Below, piece after piece: positions 25,019 through 37,568 of a stretch of 64,000 bases of DNA; position 1 is the first letter of the stretch; each line of letters starts with the position of its first letter. This DNA is from Bryum argenteum. Taxonomy: Eukaryota > Streptophyta > Bryopsida > Bryales > Bryaceae. The notes below the pieces were generated by a model, which saw only the letters and a list, made by a program, of their open reading frames with translations, made no database searches and was not told the DNA's origin. Location of the stretch: NCBI GenBank assembly GCA_037043015.1, contig CM073328.1, forward strand, positions 17,581,495-17,645,494, in the 5' to 3' direction. The translations under genes and the position numbers were made by a program.

Positions 25019-25496
25019 TACAACGACAATGTCCCAATTGGAAACTCAACACTTTTTCAACACATTTCAGAAATTGCTCAGTCCGTTGCCAGACAGATAG
25101 CTATGGCGAAAGTAGTGCTAAGGGCAAAAGCTATTCATACGGTCAATTGAGTTCAGTTGGTGTTACTCGTTTCTGAATGTCGCAGTACACTGATTTAGGT
25201 CGAAGAAAGTAGCAACGCCAGAAGAGGATTACCTTTTCTGCTCACGAATACGCTTTAAAGTAAAGAAAAGGTTGTGATATTAAAGAGGTGTGAGTTCGCG
25301 GTACCGGTGGGCGACTCTTGGTCGACCTCCTCTCACACTCTCCTCAAGAAATTGCGGGATGCGATTGTTTAGGGCTCGATTGACGAGCCCCTCTTTAGTC
25401 GCTGCAGTGATGGCGGTTACAAGCACCTCTTATTCCAAATTTCACTTACAACGGCGGAGGCGCGGCACCCGATTGAGAATCTGATGCGATGTTGCA
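25019..25496. promoter_or_regulatory. Shared upstream region of two divergent genes
   Basis: The start codons of the NFACT gene (-) and the 25497 gene (+) are 478 bp apart, so both promoters and leaders must lie here or overlap the neighbour. I see no convincing TATA box. Confidence 0.5.
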
Positions 25497-28286
25497 ATGA
25501 CTCGCATTGTGATCAGACGTCCACTGACACCCATGACGCGCCATGGCCACAAGCGTAAGGGCAAGCCCGCGGACGCCTGGAAAAAAGACCTTTTCCAGGA
25601 GCAAGACGAGAATCAAAATTTGAACGACGTGGTCAGCATTCGCGGCGTGAATTTGAATGCCATCGAGCAAATTGCCAATGGGGTGGAGCGCATGATGTCC
25701 TCCTGGCACTTGGACACATTCGAAAGATCCCAGAAGCAGGCCAAGACTGTCTCCAACGGAGACGAGACTCCTGCCAACAACGCTACTACAGTATCTGGAC
25801 CTGTACATTCGGCGCTTGAGAAGAACATCTCATGCTCTTTTGTGGAAACCCCAGCTGCATCGAATGCTGCAGCTTGCGAAAGAAGCGTTGGCACAGAGTG
25901 TCATCAAGAGCAGAGATTGGTGAACAAGGTGGCTGTGACCGAGCCTTCCTTCAGGGTAGTCGATGCCTCGACTCCTTCTCACTCTAACCCTGTAAGTGAG
26001 AACTCTTGTTCTCATCAATCTCCTGTTGTCGAGAATCGAATCCAAACTCCATCCTTGAAAGAAGAGCCTCATGCTTCAACCCTTGCGCATGCCGGAGTGG
26101 ACAAAGCTACAATCATTGATGTGGAAGCTCCCAGTGTCACTGATTGTGGAGCCATCTCGCACTATCGGCCGTGTCGATTTGAGACGCTTGAAGTAGGTGC
26201 GTGTCTTCTTGTGAAAAGCCTTCATGGTATACATGCAGAACCGAAATAAAGTGTTACCGCAATCGGCAATATCACATATGAGAATTTGACATGAAGTCAT
26301 GGAGTCGTGCTAAGTGAGATTGGGTGCTCTTTCAACCATCCAGACCACTCAGTCATGTCATAAGCTACGAATTCTCTTATTTTTCTCACATTCTACTCTT
26401 GAATCCATCATATTTTTCCTTCCTTTCTGTTACAAAACGCTTGAGTTCGTACTTCGAGAGAAGAATAGTGTAAGCTAATGGATGACGACTGGGTGAAGGT
26501 GGACGTCCAGTGACAATGCCAGCGCTGCTAAATGGCACCGAAGCATTGCGGAACAAGTTCGAATCCCTCATCACTAGAACGTCGGGTGCTCTTCTCATTC
26601 AGGTGTTGGGCTCTGCTCCATCTAGGATTGCATCCATTCATGAGGTGCAAAGGGGGAAAATGACTGAGTTAGGGTTGAAAGCTGGTTGTAGGAGCGTCCG
26701 TGCTCGGCACCTCCTGAGATTTCGAGTGTAGAAGAGCTGCAGCTGGCTCTGATTGAATGTGCAACGGAATATGAAATCCAGGTGAGTGCCATAACCATTT
26801 CGCTCCATGAAGGTGTGAATGATTGAACATCGTCTAACTCAACACGGTTTGCAGACATTGGATGCAAGGATGAAGGTGCAAGGGATGAAGCGGGCGATCA
26901 GCAGCTGCGACTTCAACCAAAAACCTGTCACTGAGGTGCTACTCGTGACGACCTTTTTTATCATTCTTGTTTAGAGTTTAGTTCAGCTTTTAACTATGGT
27001 GCATCCCAGATGATCCAATGCGTCAAGATACCGCACTACGTCCTGCAAAAAGTTCGGAAAGAAGTGATAAAACCGGAAAAAGTGAAAGATATGATTGTAA
27101 AACCGACCTCGCAACCATTCAAGAAGAAAGAGAGGTGATCGCACCCAATAAAGTGATAAATTCCTAGATTATAGAACAATCAAACAATAAAATTTTAGAG
27201 GATGATGCAAAATATTTGAAGCCAAGCCTCTGCAGAAAGTTCAGAGTCTCTTCTTGATGCTGCATTTACATATATACAAAAACTTTGAACCTCGATACAT
27301 GGCAATCAGAAATTCATTAGTTCCCACGTAGTCATCGTTGTTTGAGGCATGAGAGCGATTTCAAGGATACGAGCATAATTAAGGGTGTGTGAAGATCGAC
27401 TTTCTGATATGAGCACAATTGATGGTGTGCTTGCAGCCTATTTGATAGGCAGAAAAGGAGCTTAGAAGAAGCGTTGAATCATGTCGACCGTCTTCGGAGG
27501 TCAATGCTTATCTCATATCTTATAAAATCAATGTAGAATGGAGAATCAATGTAAGTATCGAATGTAAGTTCATGACGCATGCAGAGAGGTGGTAAAGAAG
27601 GATCGAGAATTGGTGGAGTGGCAGCTGAAGGAGAAAGACACCATGCACAAAGTGGATAGAAAAACGCGAGACCTGCAAGCTGAGCCTCGAAAGCTCTTCT
27701 TGGCGCTCCCTGCTCTTCGAGAGTCACTTCGAACCATAAAAGCGGTACGTGCTGATCAAGGCTTCGTTGCAACTCCGAACATTCAAACGTAACTAAGTCT
27801 CCTGCTTTAATCTGCTGTTCCAGGAGCAAGTCCGAGCGCCACTGGCAGAGAGATCACAAAAGCAGGCGAATATGGAGAACAAGTCTGTGAGTGTATTGTA
27901 CACCCTTGTGACTGATTCTGCAGATTGTTCAGTACTCGATCGAGCATGAGATGATTGGGTTTCTAAAGGATGGCATGCAGGCTCGGGATTGCTCCCTCAA
28001 TAGCAGGCTGCAGTTTCTGGAGGCGCGCTCATCGGAAATTGATGAATTGAAGCTCACCATGTCCAAGCTTGCATCAAATATGGCAGACCTGTCCATGGCG
28101 TTCAAGGATCATGTCGAATCCGTGAACCATCGACTTAGTGCCATTCATGGCCATGTCATGAAGTGGAACATGTCTCCGGATTTGGAGCCTTCCTACGGGA
28201 ATCAACTGCAACTGCAGCTGGCCGCCGTTGAGACTGTGGAAGCAGAAAGGGAGATTGCCAGAAGCCCATCAAGCTTGTTGGAGTGA
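25497..28286 (+). CDS. Unrecognised 519-residue protein, predicted coiled coil at C-terminus
   Basis: I do not recognise the family. Seven exons join in phase: 25497-26196, 26511-26644, 26719-26781, 26855-26935, 27589-27744, 27824-27886 and 27924-28286. The N-terminus is basic (RIVIRRPLTPMTRHGHKRKG). Residues about 80-215 are Ser/Thr/Glu-rich and look disordered. The middle is helical and charged (KKDRELVEWQLKEKD). The last 120 residues have heptad-like spacing of Leu/Met (FLEARSSEIDELKLTMSKL), consistent with a coiled coil. There is no signal peptide, membrane span or catalytic motif. The intron before exon 5 is the longest (653 bp). Use of the GAGAG|GTGG acceptor at 27589 is the least certain junction. 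A structural or nuclear role is possible but not shown. Confidence 0.65.
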
Positions 28287-29431
28287 CCAGCTTTAGGGCA
28301 AACTACCATCCTACCACTCCTTGTCATTGTAAATGAAATAACCTTTCTTAAGTAAAAATAGGGGAGATTGACTAAGAAAATTAGAGGTAACCTCTACACC
28401 TCACTTTACCCCACGTGTTGATGTAAACTATTGTTGATGATGGTAAAGCTCAACTTAGATTGGTTGAAATTGGTGCCTTACAACTGCCCATGAAAAAAAA
28501 CTTGCACTCTTTGTGTCTGAAGGCTCATAGAAAAATAACTATGAATCCACATGAAGTTTGTAATTTGCATGTAACTATTGACTTAATCCATAAAGAGTTG
28601 TAAATTTTTCAAATGTATTGGTTCTAATTGTGAAAACCCTACAAAGTTTTGCATTGATCACAAGTTGGTCAGTTAGATGCAATTATGGGTTGGGAAGCAA
28701 CTATAACCAACATTTTAAAAGGTGGCAAATGCTCACACTACCAAAATAAGCTATTGGGCTTCTTTACACCTCACAATAGGACCAAGATAACAAAAATTTA
28801 TTAAGTTGGTAGTAGTTGTAACCCTAAGGAGTTTTAAATATGTCACACAAAGAAGTAACTAAAAATCTCTTGGCTTGTATGAATGATTGAATTTTACTTC
28901 TCTCAACTTATTATAAGAGTACAAAATTCAAACATAGACAACATCCATGAGATCATCTTCCTTTTCAAATAATAGTAGGGATAAAATTTTTAGGTGGTCA
29001 AGAGGCACGACTATAGAGGACAATAGTAATGTGGTTTATGGTAAAATTATAGAGATTGGAAGAGGTGAATCTCACAATTGAGCTTTTGAAAGGGTATTGT
29101 ATTTTTTATTAAAAAATCATGATTCTTTCCCCAATTTGGCGAGGTCCTATTATTGTGATATAGACTATAGAGGAGAGAGTATCCATGCATCTTTGCAAGT
29201 TAGTAGTTTATTGTAGGACGCTTTGATACAGATAACGAGTCAAGGTGTAAAATTTATTCGACTAATTCAGTTTCTATAAATTTCTTTGTCTCTTCTATAT
29301 GATTTCTTCTCAAAACTATAAAGTTTTCATATCTTTGAGAACTATTGGTTTACCAAAAGCTACCACTTCTACTTTTGTATCTCCACTTTTATTGTCCTAT
29401 GTTATTTAAGGCAGTTAGTTTGTTTTGTTTT

Positions 29432-29640
29432 GGACATGACATCATTATCTCGGGCACCGTTGATCAGATCCAGGTGCATGAGGTGTTGTTGAGAGCCGGT
29501 TTTTTGTAGAATTGTGGAAAGTGATTGAATCACAAACTAAGTTGACGGATCCCAGGATATTGAATCTCGAAGTATTTATGGCTCCAAATATAAAAGAAAC
29601 TATTTGTATGAGCGTGGCAACGCTGCGGGGACGTACTAGT
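29432..29640 (+). mobile_element. Helitron-like repeat, second copy
   Basis: This is a diverged copy of 18915-19122, ending GCAACGCTGCGGGGACGTA CTAG. Both contain the blocks GACGGATCCCA(A/G)GATAT and GTATTTATGG. A third diverged segment ends GGCATACTAA near 30080. Confidence 0.5.
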
Positions 29641-29837
29641 TTATTGTTTAAGTTAGATAATTTGTTTTGTTTGGTTTTGCTTTGTTTTGTAACATTATGA
29701 TCTAGAGGACCGCTTGTTGGATTGGACCGCATGAGTGTGAGCAGCAAGATTACCAAAAGTTACAAAATTGACCTAATTGTAGAGACTTTTTAATACTAAT
29801 TTTTATTTTTATGTTTTGTTTTGTTTGCAATTGATAA

Positions 29838-30080
29838 TATGATCTTGGACACCGTCAGTCTGATCGGGGTGCATGAGTTGTCTTTGGTAACACATTTTTA
29901 CGCATGAGTGTGAGCAACAATTGGATTACAAATCCAAAGATATTGAATTTCATAGTATTTATGGCCCTCAAAATCACCAGAAAATCATAGAATATGACCT
30001 AAGTTTGGATCTAGCATAAAAATATAGGAGCATGGTCAAAGTATATAAGTAGCTGAAGCAACATCGCGACGGCATACTAA
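29838..30080 (+). mobile_element. Helitron-like repeat, third diverged copy
   Basis: It begins near GATCTTGGACACCGTC, similar to the start of the other two copies, carries the GTATTTATGGCCCT block, and ends AACATCGCGACGGCATA CTAA, again fitting CTRR. Confidence 0.4.
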
Positions 30081-30121
30081 TCCTTGTGTGTAAGACACTT
30101 TGTATATAGATGCAAATAAGC

Positions 30122-30283
30122 TAAGGGCCGCTTTACATGGGGTTGAAGGAGGGCATAAATCGGCCTCATGTGATTGTCTTATTCCTTGAACCACAAGAAA
30201 TCAACCAATCACACAAGATGGATTTTCACCTCTTTAACCCTCGTGTACCGCTTGACTTGACCCTTTGTATAAAGCGTCCCTAA
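30122..30283. mobile_element. MITE, AGGGCC(A/G)CTTTA family, copy 2
   Basis: The left end TAAGGGCCGCTTTACATGG mirrors the right end GTATAAAGCGTCCCTAA. About 160 bp, non-coding. Confidence 0.65.
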
Positions 30284-30441
30284 TAAAACAAATATATATT
30301 GATATAGATGCAATAGTAGTATTCCTCGTACTTCATAAACTTAGATATATCAATCATATGGCAAGGCTTGAGGGTTTTAAAATTATCTTGCACCCCTTCA
30401 TAAACTCTTTGACCAAAACTAACTATATTTTTGAATGCATC

Positions 30442-30855
30442 TTAACCCTTAAGCGCCCACAGTGTCGTTTTTCGACATTCTGGATGTGAGGCTCCGTCTT
30501 TGGTGCACAACCCCGCTTTCATCCCATCGATTTTTCATCCGCCCTTTTTTTTGCTCTACTCCCTCCTTGGATAAATAGTAAAAACCTTGATCCTCAATTT
30601 GTGAGAGTGGACGAAAGACATTTTCCATGAAAGTTTTGGTGGTGTGATCTTCACCCCTTTTTTGCATGGATCTTGAAATCCATACCTCCAAATGGCATGC
30701 AACTTGGCGGTCGTACTAATTGCCATGCTCCAAAGAAGATCCTACAGTTGGATTTTCCATTTTCATCTTTTATTTGTTTTTACGCAGTTTCGTAAAAGTT
30801 AGCATTATTACCAATTGTTAGGAGCTTTACCCCCCCTTGGGCGTTTAGGGGTTAA
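30442..30855. mobile_element. TTAA-bounded non-autonomous DNA element, copy 3
   Basis: The left end is TTAA CCCTTAAGCGCCCA and the right end is GGGCGTTTAGGGG TTAA. The interior is a shorter, reverse-oriented relative of copy 2. It lies between two MITEs of the AGGGCC family. Confidence 0.75.
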
Positions 30856-30972
30856 TAAGGAGATTTTAGAAACCATATTTTCCCTAAACCCTTGAAAATG
30901 AAGATATGACATTATCCAAATGAGAATATTCCTATAAGGACCCGGGGTCCCCCCAACATGTCCTTGTGTTTA

Positions 30973-31158
30973 TTAAGGAACACTTTACATGGAGAGTAGA
31001 GTCCACCATGGGGCCTATGGAAGTCAAAAAATCCTCTCAACTGATTGAATAATTCCTCGAAGTTCAAGAAATGAACCAATCATGCATGTGAGAGGGATTT
31101 TTTCCCTCCTTCAACCAAATGGATATACAACTTTACTCCCCATATAAAGCATCCCTAA
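30973..31158. mobile_element. MITE, AGGGCC-type family, diverged copy 3
   Basis: The left end TTAAGGAACACTTTACATGG pairs with the right end CCATATAAAGCATCCCTAAA. About 185 bp, non-coding. Confidence 0.55.
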
Positions 31159-32847
31159 AGATTCAAAGTATATAAGGTGTGAGGGGTATAATTGTACAAT
31201 ATAAAGATATAAAGGGGTGATGAGTTTCACTCTACCGGTCAAAACAAATGGACGAAAACCATTCATCCAACAACAGATTTCATAACGACAACAGAAGGAT
31301 GAAGACCATCCACCCACGGCTGGACAGGACGGACGACCCCCCGCCCCCTTCCCAAGGAGATGGACAGAGGCAGCTTGAATGACCTCGTCTATGACAGTGG
31401 CTCTGTGCGTGACGAAATCGTCACTGGCTCATGCCATCGCGGAAGGATGCTCGATCCACGATCCGATGTGTGTAAAAAAGTCAAATACCGCACTCGGACA
31501 ATACCCTACAGACAATGAGGAAGAAACTTCGCCCTTACGAAGCAAGCAACTCACAAAAGAAACGATAAAGAATTCAGACGAATTCAAGTGCAGAAGGAAG
31601 GCTGGGCTGGAATTCACCACCACGGCACGGCGGCACCAAGACCGGATGATCGCGGCGAGAATTACAGGGCGCACGTTCCGGATCGCGCATACCGGGGCGT
31701 TTGTGGGCCCTGGATCCCGCCGGCATTTCTGGGGGAGCTCCTCAGCTGCAGGTGGGTGGTGGCCTGGGAAGGGTAGTGGCATCGTACGTACTGATGCAGC
31801 AGTCCTGGATTGCCTTTCGCACACCAGATCGCTCTCAGTCTGCACACTAGTCAGTCTGCTCAGGTCTGTCTGTACGCGGATTGTGTATTAGTGTGGGTGA
31901 TCTCGAGAGAGGGGGAGAGAGAGAGTGTGTCTTTCTCTTGTGACGATTTTGGAAGGAGTTGTTGTTCATGCTCAAAAGCAGCTGGATTGTTGCGATTGAT
32001 GCGCGGTTTGACCGATCTCGTCTCTGGTAAGCGTCGCAAGTCCACCTGGCCATGGCTATGGCGTCTTGCCCTCGGGGTTTCGGATGGTCGTTGCTAGATA
32101 CTTCGAATGTCATACTAATTTCATTGCCTTGGAGATCACGTCTGGATGGTGACAATTTTTTACGAGCGCGTTTTAGAAAGGAGCAAGTAACGAGGTCTTC
32201 GTACTAAAGTTTCCGATTGGCCATGTCTTGGTGTCGTGTTCTATTTGAATTGTAGTCCCTTCTGAGATTGCCGGCAAACGTTTGCGGTTGATTTGAATCC
32301 GTGATGGGTATGTATTCTTAGCTGCGATCCACGAAATCCGCGAAGACCACTTTCGATGAGGATCTGTACCTCATTGCTTCTGTGGTTGTTGCGCATTCCT
32401 CGATCGGCTCGTAGATTCGCAATCGATGTAGCGTTCAGTTTCAAAATCGCTTCCGGGAGGTTTCGTTCTTACAGATGATATTGCGGAAGGTTGGGTTACA
32501 GTGTTTCTGATTGATAACCTAATTCATGCTGCACCGATTATAGGTTTTCATGGTGCATTTTGTGATAACGATGGCCGAATCTAAACCTTGGCCCAAGTGT
32601 CGGTTTCATTTGACTTCGACAGTACTGCTTTGCTTGGAAGTTGCGTTCTGAGTATTTCTTGGATCGATCTGTGAAAATAATATCCACTGAGTTGAATGAA
32701 AATACTCGTCCTCGACAACTAGCTTGCCCACCTCACGAGCGATGGCATTTGATCATATAGTGAAATGGGTGGTTGCTTGGATGGTGCAGTACTGGAGCTG
32801 ATTCTGAACTGTGGAACCTAGGGATGAGCTGGAGACATGAGCACTGA

Positions 32848-35023
32848 ATGGGTAACACATGTGTAGGGGCAGCTAGCAAGGCCGGATTCTTTGAAGGCTA
32901 CGCAGACGGGGGCAGTACTCGTACCAGTACCACCGCCGCCTCCAAGCCCATTCACCAGTCCCCGGAATCCGAGGCTGCGGCAGCAGTGGCATCGACCCGA
33001 CAGCCTGAGAGCAGCAGCGCGGCCCCCGAGAAGCAGAACAAGTCCGGCTCCGATCCGAGAACCTCAGCTAATTCGCAGCTGCAACCGCAGAAGAGCCTTA
33101 CGGTTATTGCTCCGTCGGTGATTCAAATCGCGCCTACAGTGTACCCAGCAGCAGGGGTGGGGACTCGGCAGAATAACTGCGTGGTGCCAGCGATGAGGAG
33201 GGGCGGGCTAAACCTGATTCCGGGCCAGAGCTTCACGCACTCGGTGCTGCAGCGGCCGACGGAGAATCTCAAGGACTTCTACACGCTGGGCCGCAAGCTT
33301 GGCCAGGGGCAGTTCGGCACCACGTACCTGTGTGTTGAGAAGACGACGGGCAAGGAGTATGCGTGCAAGTCCATCGCGAAGCGCAAGCTGATCTCGCAGG
33401 AGGATGTGGACGACGTGCGGCGTGAGCTACACATCATGCACCACTTGTCCGGGCACCCGAACATCGTGACCATCAAGGGCGCGTACGAGGATCAGGGCGC
33501 AGTGCACCTGGTGATGGAGCTGTGCGCGGGCGGGGAGCTGTTCGACCGTATCATCCAGCGCGGGCACTACTCGGAGGCGCAAGCGGCAGAGCTGTGTCGT
33601 GTGATTGTGGGCGTGGTGGAGACGTGCCACTCGTTGGGCGTGATGCACCGCGACTTGAAGCCAGAGAACTTCTTGCTGCTGGACACGAGCGAGAATGCGG
33701 CGCTGAAGACGACGGACTTTGGGCTGTCAGTGTTCTTCAAGCCTGGCGAGGTGTTTACAGACGTGGTGGGCAGCCCGTACTATGTGGCTCCTGAGGTGCT
33801 GCGCAAGCACTACGGGCCCGAGGCGGATGTGTGGAGCGCGGGCGTGATACTGTACATTTTGCTGAGCGGCGTGCCGCCATTTTGGGCAGAGACGGAACAG
33901 GGCATCTTTGAGCAGGTCAGTGAGCATAATTGAAGTGTCTGACCCTCCTTTTTCGCTTTCAAATTAAGTGCACGAACTTACCCTGCATGCAGACTGATCT
34001 TCTACGGATTCCTCACTGCGGCGGGCAATTTTGTGTTTCCCTTGTTAGCAAACTCCAGTGTCTCTTTAGAAACAAGTTTCTCCAGGAAAAGCCGGCTGAA
34101 TGCATTCATGAAAGATTCAGTGTACACCATGTTCTCCTTACAGTGAGAATCGACTTGTGCACGAGCCTTGTCTTCATATGAAGAAATTTGGGAATCCTAG
34201 CTGTCACTAAAAGAAATGGGCGAACTTAACAAAGAACTAAGTTTTTATGGGCGCTTTGCAGGTGCTGCGGGGTGAGCTGGACTTTGTTTCAGAGCCGTGG
34301 CCGACTATCAGTGACAGTGCCAAGGACCTGATCCGCAAGATGCTCGACCCCAACGTGAAGCGGCGATTGAAGGCGCACCAGGTGCTGTGCCACCCGTGGA
34401 TCCGCGAGGAGGGCGTAGCGCCGGACAGGCCGATGGACCCGGCAGTGCAGTCCCGGTTGAAGCAGTTCAGCGCCATGAACAAGCTGAAGAAGGTGGCGAT
34501 CCGGGTGATAGCGGAGTTTCTGTCGGAGGAGGAGATCGCGGGGCTGCGGGAGATGTTCAAGATGATCGACACGGACCACTCGGGGTCCATCACGTTCGAG
34601 GAGCTGAAGAGCGGGTTGGAGCGGGTGGGGTCGAACCTGGTGGAGTCGGAGATCCGGCAGCTGATGGACGCGGCAGACGTGGACCAGAACGGCACCATCG
34701 ACTACGGCGAGTTCCTGGCAGCGACGTTGCACCTGAACAAGATCGAGCGCGAGGAGAATCTGTTCGCGGCGTTCTCGTGGCTGGACAAGGACAAGAGTGG
34801 GTACTTGACCGTCGACGAGCTCCAGCATGCCTGCAGTCGGTACAACATGGGCGACACGTCCATCGAGGACCTGATCCGGGAGGTGGACCAGGACAACGAT
34901 GGTCGTATCGACTACAACGAGTTCGTGACGATGATGCGGAAGGGCAACGGCGCAGTGGGACGGACGACGTTGCGCAACAGCCTGAGCCTCAGCGACGCCC
35001 TCATGCATCCGTCGGATCAATGA
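32848..35023 (+). CDS. Calcium-dependent protein kinase (CDPK), copy 1
   Basis: Two exons, 32848-33915 and 34262-35023, give 609 residues. The start MGNTCVG offers Gly2 for myristoylation and Cys5 for palmitoylation, so membrane attachment is likely. After a ~150-residue Ser/Ala/Pro variable region comes the kinase domain: [11 protein letters not shown] loop, catalytic Lys in [31 protein letters not shown] and [11 protein letters not shown]. Next is the autoinhibitory junction ([19 protein letters not shown]), then four EF-hands ([48 protein letters not shown]), all with intact Ca2+ ligands. Calcium binding relieves autoinhibition in this family. Only one intron is present, at the IFEQ/VLRG junction; flowering-plant CDPKs usually have several. 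The coding region is strongly GC-rich. Its partner copy faces it at 37569-39671. Confidence 0.95.
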
Positions 35024-37568
35024 AGCAGCACTCCAAGCACCCGCAGCTCCTGCATATCACGAATTCGTCAACAGCTTCGGGTACCGTATCTGCTGTGTGG
35101 GTATCACCGCATTCAATCTTCTGTCGATATGCAGGAGCAGTGTTTTGTTGTTACGATTCGAGTGGTCACGACGTCCAGCTTGTTGCTTGTCGAGCAGTGT
35201 AAGACGTTATGTGGCGATGACCCCCGTGAGAGTATGTACATGAGGTAGAATGAGGTGCGGGGGTGCGATTTTTTCCAAGAGCCATAATCGGCCGCCTTTC
35301 GAGATACATGTTTTATATCGATGATCTACAGGTGTGGCGAGCGTTGCTTATTCGACGAACGATTGCTGGCGGCTATAGATCTAGTTTTATATTCACCTAG
35401 TTGGAGCACATTGTGGAAGACAAATTTCCTTAAATGCAACTGCTTTTTGTTAAATGGGTTGTCTCTGTTTCTGGTCGATTCATCACCGGTAGTTCTATGA
35501 TGAAATTGAAAGCTTGCTCGGCTCATCAGTCGCCTCTATTACTACAATCAACCTAAGAAGCTTCATGATAGTCACGCCATTGACCAGTAGACAAGCAGGT
35601 TCGAGTCCATTTTCTTACAAGCATAATTTTTCCTCGATAAGTAACTCCAGGACTCGTCAAATTCTCATCTATGACTTTTAGGAACTGCGAATGAATTTGC
35701 TTAACACTTCGAAGGATTCTTTATCGATAATCTTCTCTTTTTGACATAATGTTAAGGTTAATGAAGCCTGCTTTCGCACAACTCTGAAGGTCTACCCACA
35801 AAAATCTGTAATCCGAGTATCCCACTTTCAAACTTGGAAATTTCGAGTCAACTTCAAGAAAGTTCTGATAATTTTCCTCATAGCACGTGACAATCTTCAC
35901 CAGATTTTCTGACTCGATTCAATCTGAGAAAGTCCAAATTCCAAAAGTGCACCTGGAAGTCAGGAACTCGAATGAGCCTAAATATGAAAAGGCAAGTGGA
36001 CAACCACCTTGGTCACGTGTGAATATTTTCTTTTCTCTTTTTTTTCAATCAATTAATGTGTCTGAATTATCGTGTGATGTTATTTTGATGCCTCACTCGA
36101 CTTGAGCGGCTCATTTCTCGAACTGTGTAGGGTTTAGTACTATCTTCAGTGGTAACCATCCTGGTCACACATTCTGTAATGCGTGATTTCTAAGCACAAG
36201 GTTTAAGAAAATCTTCTAAGTATGCTTCTCTGATTGATAGCTATCACTAAGACCTTTCGAACCATGTTAGGGTTTGTGTATGCTGTCGTTTTAGATGTTG
36301 AGTTTTTGGTGGGAAATCTATTGTGCTTGCGTGCAAAGACCCATAGAGCATTCAATCAACTTGAGATGGTAAGATTTAATAGTCAATCGAGCGCACTGTG
36401 TACATCACTTATTGCTTACGAAGTTGCTCTTGCTAGATTCCTAGTGGTGGAATAGTGACATGTTAGTCTTCTACCATTGAAATACAATAAGAATGCTAAT
36501 ATGGTCAAGAATTTTGTCAATTCTCAATCAATGTATTTCTATCGTAAAAACTTCACCACAAATCCACAATCTAGATTACTCAAGTCAAAAATCTCCCAAC
36601 TTCAAAGTTGTGAGCATTCATCATATGAACATGATTACATAAAAAAATCCATGAATAACATTTTTTGAGTACACTAATTGGCTTGGATGTTAAAAGTTTG
36701 TATTGAACATAAGAGCAAAGCCACTGTTTAACTGAAACCAGCACCCAACCATCTTGGGTCTGCCTTGGGGAAGGAGGCCTCCGCATAAGCACGGGACACG
36801 ATTCAACTGCAGTTCACACTAAAGCTACTATTACCTGCTCTATTGGCAGGCACAGAAAACCTCTCCGCAATCTTCATTGGAAGCTATTCCAGACTTCACG
36901 TCAGAAGAGGGGAGAGTGGAACAGAAGCACATTAGAACACATGCAAAAGGGAACAGTAGGAGTGGGTGGGGTTGTAATTACAATCAGGGCTCTCAACTTA
37001 AAGAGGTGCACAGATTCATGATCGAAAGCCTGGGTGCAGGTGATGTAATGCAACAGGTTTGCCTATTTAGATAAATTTGTCGAGATTTCGGGGATTGAAG
37101 AGAGAAAGCAGGACGACAAAAAGGTGTCTCCATGTACAACAAATGAGGTCAAAATAGAATAGTTAAAAGCCAGATCTGCATGTTCGTAGAATCAGGAACG
37201 CTCTACAGGTCAGCAGACAATCGAAAGCGAGGCATGAATGCATCTCGACAAATGGACCGCTCCTGTCACGCAGGCACCTTGTGAATCCTCAACTGCAACT
37301 CCTCCGTCTCCAGCCTCCGGCAATTGGTTGCTCCGTGGCTGCTGCTACTTGAATTGCACCCCTGCCACTACATCTACCACATGTACATACTCTGCAAAGG
37401 GTCCTCATCACACCATCCAGTCTTTCTTACCACAACCTATATAACCACTTGGATCATGACTCTAAATTGTAGCAACGCCACAAGCTCCAACCCGCAGCAC
37501 TGGAAAGCCAAGATGCAGAGACGTTAGCTGTGGAGCAGGTGGCTTGCGTTCGCTGGCTACGTGCTGGT
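35024..37568. other. Spacer between the convergent CDPK genes
   Basis: It holds both 3' flanks. The flanks of the two genes look unrelated soon after the stop codons. The rest is AT-rich with no recognised gene or element. Confidence 0.5.

Larger units (their letters stand above)
28287..32847. other. Repeat-rich spacer and upstream region of CDPK copy 1
   Basis: 28.3-29.4 kb is AT-rich with nothing recognised. 29.43-30.08 kb holds two Helitron-like segments. 30.12-31.16 kb holds two MITEs flanking a TTAA element. From about 31.3 kb the base composition rises, and a GA-rich stretch (31905-31935) may be part of the CDPK promoter or 5' leader. Open frames of 138 and 170 codons overlap on opposite strands at 31.4-31.9 kb without recognisable domains. 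Confidence 0.45.

Noticed and set aside
31379..31891. 170-codon plus-strand frame overlapping a 138-codon minus-strand frame
   Set aside because: No domain, no splice partner, and both strands open at once. Likely GC-rich promoter or leader DNA of the CDPK.
34289..35020. 243-codon minus-strand frame opposite CDPK copy 1 (and the like at 37530-38246, plus strand)
   Set aside because: Mirror frames of GC-rich coding exons. His/Leu/Arg/Val-rich and without domains, and they exist because of third-position GC bias in the CDPK genes.
34387..35202. 271-codon plus-strand frame overlapping CDPK exon 2
   Set aside because: Shifted frame of the EF-hand exon; low-complexity Gly/Arg/Asp composition and no start context.
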